Source: Archangium sp. (GTDB lineage Bacteria > Myxococcota > Myxococcia > Myxococcales > Myxococcaceae). Taken from it: DNA of 36,819 bases. Made by a program: the position numbers and the translations under genes. The stretch lies in NCBI GenBank assembly GCA_016792935.1, contig JAEUJS010000712.1, positions 1 to 36,819 on the forward strand. The letters run 5' to 3'. This document shows positions 15,816-21,817 of the stretch, in pieces (position 1 is the first letter of the stretch; every line of letters starts with the position of its first letter). The notes beneath the pieces were generated by a model that searched no databases, was not told the DNA's origin, and worked only from the letters and a program-made list of their open reading frames with translations.

Positions 15816-16600
15816 AGGTGCATGCGCAGCGCGTCGAGCACTTCCAGCCGCGTGCGGTTGGTGCGCTCATCGAACTGCACCTTGCACAGCGTCTTGATGC
15901 GCGAGAGCAGCCGGTATGCCGTCGCGCGTGAGACACCCCGCCCTTCGGCCCATTTCTCGACGGGCTGCCCATCCAACTGCGAGCGGAAGAGATCCTTCTC
16001 GTCGTCGCTCAACACCGCCGCGATGCCGCGCGCCAATCGCTGCGCATCGAGCCGGGCGCTGATCACCGACGGAAATTCGCGGCTGCCCGACTGACTGATC
16101 TCCGACGGCATCGCCGGGCGCACGTACCGCGCGAACAATTCCTCGGTCGCTTCCTTCGACGTCGGCCGCCGACGCAGTTCGCTCCACACCGCGGCGACCG
16201 CCTGCTCGACGGCGATGGGAGAGAAGCCCGTGCGCGTGGAGATCGACGGAGGAAAACCCGACTGCGCCGGACCCGCGACCGCCTCGAGCGCCTCACGCAC
16301 CTGCGCCGACAACGCGTGCCACGCCTGATGCGAGTCCTGATTTCCGGCGACCACCTGCTTGAAGCGGTGCTTCACCGCGCGCTCGAGCTCGGAGTGGCTC
16401 ATCGCGAGCAGCTCGGCTCTCCGCGCGTCGTCGAGCACGTGCCGCTCGAAGAACAACCCAATGAAGCCATCGAGCAAGGCCGCATCAACGCGACCCACTC
16501 CGACCACGATACGGCGGAGCGCGAGATAGTCCTCTTCCTGGAAGTCGTCGGACGCGTCGTAGCGCTGAAGCGCTTCGTGGAGTCTGGCGACGTCGCCCAT
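15812..16600 (-). CDS. Sigma-region-4-like helix-turn-helix regulator
   Basis: 262 residues starting MGDVARLHEALQRYD. The N-terminal two-thirds is acidic and helical (FQEEDYLALRRIVVGVGRVD and following) with no motif I recognise. The C-terminal 70 residues have the layout of sigma-70 region 4 or LuxR-type domains: LSDDEKDLFRSQLDGQPVEK, then the HTH GVSRATAYRLLSRIKTL. A region 2 typical of working sigma factors is not evident. It begins 4 bp after the upstream von Willebrand A gene and overlaps the zinc-ribbon start, so the three are almost certainly co-transcribed. A transcriptional regulator is the best reading. A divergent ECF-like sigma factor cannot be excluded. Confidence 0.7.
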   Translation of the reverse strand: MGDVARLHEALQRYDASDDFQEEDYLALRRIVVGVGRVDAALLDGFIGLFFERHVLDDARRAELLAMSHSELERAVKHRFKQVVAGNQDSHQAWHALSAQVREALEAVAGPAQSGFPPSISTRTGFSPIAVEQAVAAVWSELRRRPTSKEATEELFARYVRPAMPSEISQSGSREFPSVISARLDAQRLARGIAAVLSDDEKDLFRSQLDGQPVEKWAEGRGVSRATAYRLLSRIKTLCKVQFDERTNRTRLEVLDALRMHL

Positions 16601-16604
16601 GGGT

Positions 16605-17837
16605 TCAGCGCCGCTGGCGGTAGTTCTGAATCGGGATGACCTGGCTGACGTGCGTGCCCGCGCGAGCGCTCTGCGCCCGACGAATCAGGAGCGGAATGTC
16701 ACCCTCACCACGCTCGACGGCGAGGCGGAGATCTCCGACGCGCTCGAGGTGACGACGCACCGGAATGCCTTCGGGCGAGAGCGTGACGACCTGACGCAAA
16801 TGACCTTCGGCCGCTTCGAGGTGCTGCTCCGCGCGCTCGAGATCTTTGCGCGCCAGCGAGAGCCACGCCGCCGTCTCTTCACTCACCAATTCCAGCTCGT
16901 GCGAGATGCCGACGATCAACTTGCCGCGCGCTGATTCCGCGGTGACGCGCTCGAGCTCGACCTTCCAGTGCCGCACGTCGCTGCCTTCGCGAGCCGACGC
17001 ATGCAGCATCACGTTCCACTCCGGAGCGTTCACCTGACCGGTGAGCAACACCCGCCGGGCATAGCCGCGCGAGACGTCTCCCAACGCGATCGTCAGCGCA
17101 TCAGAGTCGAGATTGGTCGGATAGCTGTGGCGGCACGTCATCGCGACGAAGCCGTTGGGCTGCACGCGCACGCTCGCTTCACCAGCGACCTGCCCGTAGA
17201 GATGCGCGGTGACTCCGCCCATCGCCTCGCCGAGACCTTCGGGACCATCGACGTGCTCGAACGCGTTGCCCGAGGGCTGGGTGAGCGCCTGCAACACTTC
17301 AGCGACGTAGTGCTTGGCGAGTCCGAGCGCGTGGACGCTGATCTTCTCGCGCGCCAGGCGTTCGCCGAGCTCATCGAACGCTTCCTGCGTGTCCGGCCCG
17401 ACGCTCGGCTCACCGTCGGTCAGCAGCAACATGCGCGGCTTGCGACCGGGAACGAGCGTGCGCTTGAGGCCCTTCATTCCCACTTCCAAGGCCGAATGGA
17501 GCGCGGTGCCCTTGCCGGTCTGGATTCCCTGGAGCGCCTCGACCATCTGCCGCTTGCCGCGCGCGTCCATCATGGTCAGCGGCACGCGCTGTTCCGCGAT
17601 GCCGTCGAACAACACCAGACCGAGGAAGTCTTCTGGCTGCGAAAGCTCGACGAGCTGCTGCGCCGCTTCGATGGCCGCCGACAACGGCGCGCCCTTCATC
17701 GAACCGCTGCGATCGAGCAGCAGGTTGACCATCACCGGCGAGCGCGCTTCTTCAGCCGAGGCTTCCCCGGTGATGAGCACGTTGGCTTCGCGGTGATCCC
17801 CTCGCGGGGTCTCGACACTCCAGGCCGTCCATTGCAT
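16605..17837 (-). CDS. von Willebrand factor A domain protein
   Basis: 410 residues without a signal peptide. The VWA domain (about 33-215) has a complete MIDAS: DRSGSM (Asp42, Ser44, Ser46), the Thr of TGKGTALHSAL, and the Asp of LLLTDGEPSVG. It should therefore bind a divalent metal and a partner protein. A beta-rich region follows (ASVRVQPNGFVAM and on), then a long helical C-terminus (LARKDLERAEQHLEAAEGHL). The ATG at 17837 has a good AAAGGAG site 8 bases upstream. It is the first gene of an operon with the sigma-4-like regulator and the zinc-ribbon protein. Its start is divergent from the cupredoxin gene, with 129 bp between. Confidence 0.88.
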   Translation of the reverse strand: MQWTAWSVETPRGDHREANVLITGEASAEEARSPVMVNLLLDRSGSMKGAPLSAAIEAAQQLVELSQPEDFLGLVLFDGIAEQRVPLTMMDARGKRQMVEALQGIQTGKGTALHSALEVGMKGLKRTLVPGRKPRMLLLTDGEPSVGPDTQEAFDELGERLAREKISVHALGLAKHYVAEVLQALTQPSGNAFEHVDGPEGLGEAMGGVTAHLYGQVAGEASVRVQPNGFVAMTCRHSYPTNLDSDALTIALGDVSRGYARRVLLTGQVNAPEWNVMLHASAREGSDVRHWKVELERVTAESARGKLIVGISHELELVSEETAAWLSLARKDLERAEQHLEAAEGHLRQVVTLSPEGIPVRRHLERVGDLRLAVERGEGDIPLLIRRAQSARAGTHVSQVIPIQNYRQRR

Positions 17838-17935
17838 TGCGGGTGCTCCTTTGCTGCGTTCATTCCTTGAGAGCGCAGCGCCCCGTGATTCGTCTCACCA
17901 GCGTAACCGTGCGACCCGACGCACGTCGCGTTAGA

Positions 17936-17956
17936 CCGGTTCCCCCATTCAACCGG
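17936..17956 (+). promoter_or_regulatory. Inverted repeat overlapping the cupredoxin leader
   Basis: CCGGTT (17936-17941) and AACCGG (17951-17956) form a perfect 6-bp inverted repeat with a 9-base spacer. Its right arm overlaps the purine-rich GGATAAG just upstream of the ATG at 17967. In RNA it could mask the ribosome site; in DNA it could be an operator for a dimeric regulator. It lies in the 129-bp divergent gap between the VWA and cupredoxin genes. Confidence 0.5.
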
Positions 17957-17966
17957 ATAAGCACAC

Positions 17967-18332
17967 ATGCGCACACTCACCGTCGCCGCTCTCCTGATCA
18001 CTGCCCTTTGCGTGAAGGAAGAACCCAAACCCGAGGTCGTCAGCACGCCGGTGAAGAAGCCTGCGACGCGGCGCATCGAGATGGCCGTCACGACCGATGG
18101 CTTCGTTCCGCACGACGTGAAGGTGAAAGCGAACGAGCCGGTGACGCTGGTGGTGACGCGCAAGACCGATGAGACGTGCGCCACCGAGATCTTGATCGAA
18201 GGCACGGACATCAACGCGCCGCTGCCGCTCGACAAGCCGGTCGAGGTCGCGTGGACACCGACGAAGGCCGGCCAGGTGAAGTTCGGCTGCGCGATGGACA
18301 AGATGATCGGCGGCATTCTCCTCGTCGAGTGA
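17967..18332 (+). CDS. Exported cupredoxin-domain protein
   Basis: 121 residues. A short hydrophobic export signal (LTVAALLITALC) is followed by a charged linker and a Cupredoxin_1-type domain: TDGFVPHDVKVKANEPVTLV, VTRKTDETCATEILI, and the C-terminal FGCAMDKMIGGILLVE. The Cys-x-Met-x-x-Met cluster stands where this family has its CGM-M metal site, and the TCATE segment is also typical of the family. It is likely a periplasmic copper-binding or copper-handling protein. A lipoprotein is less likely because Leu precedes the Cys. The gene is monocistronic in appearance, divergent from the VWA operon, and has an inverted repeat over its leader. Confidence 0.8.
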   Translation: MRTLTVAALLITALCVKEEPKPEVVSTPVKKPATRRIEMAVTTDGFVPHDVKVKANEPVTLVVTRKTDETCATEILIEGTDINAPLPLDKPVEVAWTPTKAGQVKFGCAMDKMIGGILLVE

Positions 18333-18386
18333 GCAACCGTGCGGATCGAGGAACCTGTCAGTCCTGATCTGTAGGGTGCTCGCGTT

Positions 18387-20327
18387 ATGAGCTCGATTTT
18401 CAGCCGCCTGTGCTTCATCGACATCGAGACCACCGGCCTCGATCCGAAGGTCGATTCGATCCTCGAGATCGGTCTGGTGTTCGTCGAGGACGAGGCGATC
18501 ACGCGGCGTCAGAGCTGGCTCATCCGCGCGCCGGGGCCGGTCGCTCCGTTGATCACCGCGCTCACCGGACTCTCGGGCAGTGAAGGCGTCGCCGACTCAC
18601 TGAGCGTCGTCGAAGCCGAGGTGCACGACGCGCTCGATGGGTGGACGCTGGTCGCCCACAACGCGAACTTCGAGCGCAGCTTCCTCGGAGCGATCGTCGC
18701 TTCGAACGCGATGATCGACTCGTGGGAGATCGCGCAACTCCTCTTCCCCGAATTGCCCGGTCACTCGCTCGACGCGCTGGTGCGGTGGCTCGAGGTCGGT
18801 CGTGCGGCTCGCCATCGCGCGCTCGATGACGCGGAAGACACGTTCTCGATGTTGAAGGCGCTCGTGCTGCGCGTGCGCGAAGAAGATCCTTCTCGGATTT
18901 CGAGAATCGCCGCGCACCTCGATGACAAAGATCGTGATCAACGCGCGCTGCGTGAGTTCTTGAACGGCGTGGCGACGACGTCTCGACTCGCCGCGACGCC
19001 ACGAACTCCCGTCGAGCCGCCGCGCGCGGAGTGGACGCAGCTGGTCGGTCAGTCGCTCTCTGCTCCCGCGGTTTCGTTCTTCGAGATCGAACACAGCGCG
19101 TTGCTCGAGACGGCGTGGGCCGCGGCGACCGCATCGACCGCGAGCTGCGCGGTGGCCGTTCCGCATCGCGTGTTTCGTCACCAGTCCACGCGGCGCCCGG
19201 CGATCGCGCGCACCGCGGTGTGCACCACGCGGCTCGCGGAGCGACTGTTCACGCTACCGCTCGGCCCCGGCCGTGCCTGGCTCTCGTCGTGGATGGAACG
19301 AACGCACACCGGCGATCCCGACTCGATGGGTCCCGCGCCGCGCTCGCGCTACCCGAACGCCGCCGAGCTGCTCGACTCCTGCACCGCGGTTTGCGCGTGC
19401 ACCAGTGACACCTGCCCCGCCCGTCGTGCCCGCGTCCGGAGCGGCCCCGCTCTGATCACCCATGAGCTCGCCCTCGACTGGATCGAACGCGGCGTGCGCG
19501 AGCGGCTGATCATTCTCGACGCCGATCGACTCCCCGATGCGGAGCGGCATCGAACCCAGCGCGTGTTGCACCTCGACTCGCTCGAACGCTTCGAGCTCGA
19601 CGTCACTGAGCTCACCGCGGCGCTGTCCGCCATGAATCCCGGAGTGGTGTTGCTCCGATCGCGCACCTCTTCCGAGTGGGCGCGCATTCGTGCCGCGCTC
19701 GACGCGCTCTCGGCGCAGCTGCGGAGGCTCGAGGTCTCCCACGAGCGCGCGCGCGTGTTGAGCGATGTGGTCGAGGTGCTCGAGCCGCCGGGGCCGGGTT
19801 TCGAGACGACGGTCTCTCCTGACACGATCGCGCGCGTGCCGGTGCGGCCTCACGATCGCGTCGCGCGAAGGCTGCGTGCGGGCCACTGCCTCATCACGTC
19901 CTTCCGCGGTGGGCTCAGGTGGACACGGAGATCATCGTGGTCGCTCCCGGTGCAGAACGTCGGCACGCGTGTCGAGTGGCTGGCTGAGCCCGCTTCGCTC
20001 GAGAAGCTCGCGCTGGTGTTGAGCGGAATGGAACCCGTGCTCCTCGTGGCGTCCGAGCCGCTCGCGCCGATCGCCGATGCCTGCGCTGCGAAGGGCCTGA
20101 GCGTGAGCCTCGATGAAGCGCGCCCGTCGGCCGTGCAGCTGCGAAAGTGGCGACGCGACGAACCGCTGCCGTCGGCTGCGACCTGCGTCTTCTACGGAGT
20201 TCGGGAATTGCGTCGGGCGATCCTGGCGAGTCCGGCGAAGCGCACCGTGATGCTCTCACCGCACGGAATGGATCAAGCCGTCGTCGATCAAGCCCTGCGC
20301 GGTCTCGAAGCGAGACCGTTCGTCTGA
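18387..20327 (+). CDS. DEDDh exonuclease fused to a degenerate DinG-like helicase
   Basis: 646 residues. The N-terminal 160 are a DnaQ-type 3'-5' exonuclease: motif I FIDIETTG (Asp12, Glu14), motif II HNANFERSFL (Glu96 where Asp is usual), and motif III HRALDDAED (His143, Asp148). The remaining 480 residues follow the plan of DinG/XPD helicases but with the motor residues lost. Where Walker A (GTGKT) is expected there is HSALLETAWAAATAS (237-250), and the DEAH box reads LDADRLPDAE (378-381 DADR). Cys332, Cys336, Cys338 and Cys343 recall the iron-sulfur region, followed by ALITHELALDW like the DinG VIVNHALL strand. No QxxGRxxR motif VI is seen. It is likely a nuclease with a pseudo-helicase targeting domain. 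It ends one base from the convergent gene. Confidence 0.8.
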   Translation: MSSIFSRLCFIDIETTGLDPKVDSILEIGLVFVEDEAITRRQSWLIRAPGPVAPLITALTGLSGSEGVADSLSVVEAEVHDALDGWTLVAHNANFERSFLGAIVASNAMIDSWEIAQLLFPELPGHSLDALVRWLEVGRAARHRALDDAEDTFSMLKALVLRVREEDPSRISRIAAHLDDKDRDQRALREFLNGVATTSRLAATPRTPVEPPRAEWTQLVGQSLSAPAVSFFEIEHSALLETAWAAATASTASCAVAVPHRVFRHQSTRRPAIARTAVCTTRLAERLFTLPLGPGRAWLSSWMERTHTGDPDSMGPAPRSRYPNAAELLDSCTAVCACTSDTCPARRARVRSGPALITHELALDWIERGVRERLIILDADRLPDAERHRTQRVLHLDSLERFELDVTELTAALSAMNPGVVLLRSRTSSEWARIRAALDALSAQLRRLEVSHERARVLSDVVEVLEPPGPGFETTVSPDTIARVPVRPHDRVARRLRAGHCLITSFRGGLRWTRRSSWSLPVQNVGTRVEWLAEPASLEKLALVLSGMEPVLLVASEPLAPIADACAAKGLSVSLDEARPSAVQLRKWRRDEPLPSAATCVFYGVRELRRAILASPAKRTVMLSPHGMDQAVVDQALRGLEARPFV

Positions 20328-20328
20328 C

Positions 20329-21039
20329 TCACTTGCTCAGGCGCTCCTCGAGGCGCGTCTGCAGTTTCTTGAGTGACTCGGGGTCTCCTGCTTTCAGCGC
20401 CTCGAGATCGGCTTCAGTGCGCGCGCGAAGCTGCGTCACCATCTCTGCGAAGACCGCGAACACATCCTGCAATTCGTCTCCCGGTCGCAGGCCGTAGCTC
20501 GGAGGACGCACCGCTCCCGCCGACACCTCACGCGCCATGCGCTTGATGCGGAACAGCGGACCGACGATGCGGTGGGTGATGACGATGGCCGTCAACGCGA
20601 TGAGCGCGATGAACGCCACCAGCACGCCGAGCAATGCGTAGAGCGTCCACTGCTGCTGGCGCTGCACCTCTTCACTCTGCTTCTGCGCCGCTGCCTTCTC
20701 TGCTTCGAACGCCGCGTCGATGGCCTTGCTCTTGTCGGCCAGCTTGGCCGCGAAGTCGGGGTCGTCGAGGTTGGCGGTCAGCTCGTTGTTCAGCGTGCAG
20801 TTGCCGAGCTCACGGCTGGTGTCGGCGGCTTTGCGGCGGGAATCGACCGAGGCAGAGATCTGCGAGAACAGCGAGTCCGTGGTGCGAACGAGGAAGGCGC
20901 CGAGAAGGCCGGTGATGATCAGCGTGAGCGCGACGAAATAGCCCGCGAACTTGAGCTGAAAGCGCGCGTCGAGGAGGAAGTTTCGAAGCTTCCGATCCTT
21001 CGCTCCCGTGGGGGGTGCTGTTTGCTTTCCGTCACTCAT
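20329..21039 (-). CDS. HAMP-domain membrane protein without output domain
   Basis: 236 residues. Hydrophobic helices at about 28-52 (FAGYFVALTLIITGLLGAFL) and 131-157 (WTLYALLGVLVAFIALIALT) enclose a helical periplasmic stretch rich in Ala/Lys/Glu. A HAMP-like domain follows (THRIVGPLFRIKRMAREVSA ... LRPGDELQDVFAVFAEM) and then a short coiled coil to the end. No kinase, methyl-accepting or cyclase domain is present, so it may act with a separate partner. The ATG at 21039 has a GAGGA site and starts 9 bp after the HEAT-repeat gene, indicating an operon. It converges with the exonuclease-helicase gene at a shared TGACTCA. Confidence 0.82.
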   Translation of the reverse strand: MSDGKQTAPPTGAKDRKLRNFLLDARFQLKFAGYFVALTLIITGLLGAFLVRTTDSLFSQISASVDSRRKAADTSRELGNCTLNNELTANLDDPDFAAKLADKSKAIDAAFEAEKAAAQKQSEEVQRQQQWTLYALLGVLVAFIALIALTAIVITHRIVGPLFRIKRMAREVSAGAVRPPSYGLRPGDELQDVFAVFAEMVTQLRARTEADLEALKAGDPESLKKLQTRLEERLSK

Positions 21040-21048
21040 GGTCAGTCC

Positions 21049-21786
21049 TCATTTCTTCCACTCCAGATCCCCAGCTGCGTCGTCGAGGACGCGCGGCACC
21101 ATGGCCTTGATCAAGCTCTCGGGCTTTCCGCCCGCGGCCTTGACGTTCCACGTCCCCTTCAGTGCCTGCTCCGGGTACGTCATGATCAACATCTCCACCT
21201 TGAGGCCCTTGTCCGACGAGCCCGGCAGGAGCTGCATGCGAAGCTGGAATCCCTTGAGTTTCTTCGCACGGATCAGCGTGGCTGCCGATTTCTTGTCCTC
21301 ATTCGGGGGCGCGAACGCCGCTCCGTAGGTGTTCGTCAACTTCTCGCGCATCGTCTTTTCGGCGAGCTGCACGAGGTCATTGGGGAGATCGCCGACCTTG
21401 TCCTGCACCGGCTCGACCTGCAGGTAGAGCGCGCCGGCGGCGACGGCTCCGCCCTGCGTGGCCTTTTCCATCGCGGCCTTCACGCCGGTGTCCGATTCCG
21501 CGCCCATCGCCGCCTTGACGCAGGCCACGGCGGCATCGGTGCGGATCTCTCCGAGACTCGAAGCGGCGGCTGAGCGAACGACCGACTCCGGATCTTTCAC
21601 GAGCCCGCAGAGCGGAGGGACCGCCTCTTCACTCCCCGTACGGCCGAGGAGGAGCGCGGTCTGCGCTTTGACGCGAGGGTCCTTGGTGCTCGCCAGCTGC
21701 TTGATGAGGAGTTGGACGCGCGCGTCTTCCGCGTGCGCGGCGACGGAGATCAGGCAGACCAACCAGATGAAGCTCGACCGCCGCAC
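21049..21786 (-). CDS. Periplasmic HEAT-repeat protein
   Basis: 245 residues from GTG 21786. A signal peptide (SSFIWLVCLISVAAHA, cleavage about after residue 19) is followed by two or three HEAT-like repeats: LIKQLASTKDPRVKAQTALL then LGRTGSEEAVPPLCGLVKDP then ESVVRSAAASSLGEI. The C-terminal half is mixed alpha/beta without a motif I know (GALYLQVEPVQDKVGDLPND and on). HEAT repeats usually bind proteins. It is co-transcribed with the HAMP protein and may interact with its periplasmic part; that is inference. Its start is divergent from alaS. Confidence 0.8.
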   Translation of the reverse strand: MRRSSFIWLVCLISVAAHAEDARVQLLIKQLASTKDPRVKAQTALLLGRTGSEEAVPPLCGLVKDPESVVRSAAASSLGEIRTDAAVACVKAAMGAESDTGVKAAMEKATQGGAVAAGALYLQVEPVQDKVGDLPNDLVQLAEKTMREKLTNTYGAAFAPPNEDKKSAATLIRAKKLKGFQLRMQLLPGSSDKGLKVEMLIMTYPEQALKGTWNVKAAGGKPESLIKAMVPRVLDDAAGDLEWKK

Positions 21787-21804
21787 GCGAAGTCACATTC
21801 TACA

Positions 21805-21810
21805 GGGAGG
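21805..21810 (+). promoter_or_regulatory. Strong Shine-Dalgarno that favours a TTG start for alaS
   Basis: GGGAGG lies 7 bases before TTG 21818, which is in frame with alaS. The later candidates GTG 21848, ATG 21854 and ATG 21866 have no purine-rich site at a usable distance. The homology-like part of AlaS begins at MTAAQIREAF (21866), so the TTG adds 16 non-conserved residues. Confidence 0.55.
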
Positions 21811-21817
21811 TGCGTCG

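Noticed and set aside
17967-18010. Lipobox in the cupredoxin
   Set aside because: The residue before Cys is Leu, which does not fit the small-residue rule for lipoprotein cleavage.
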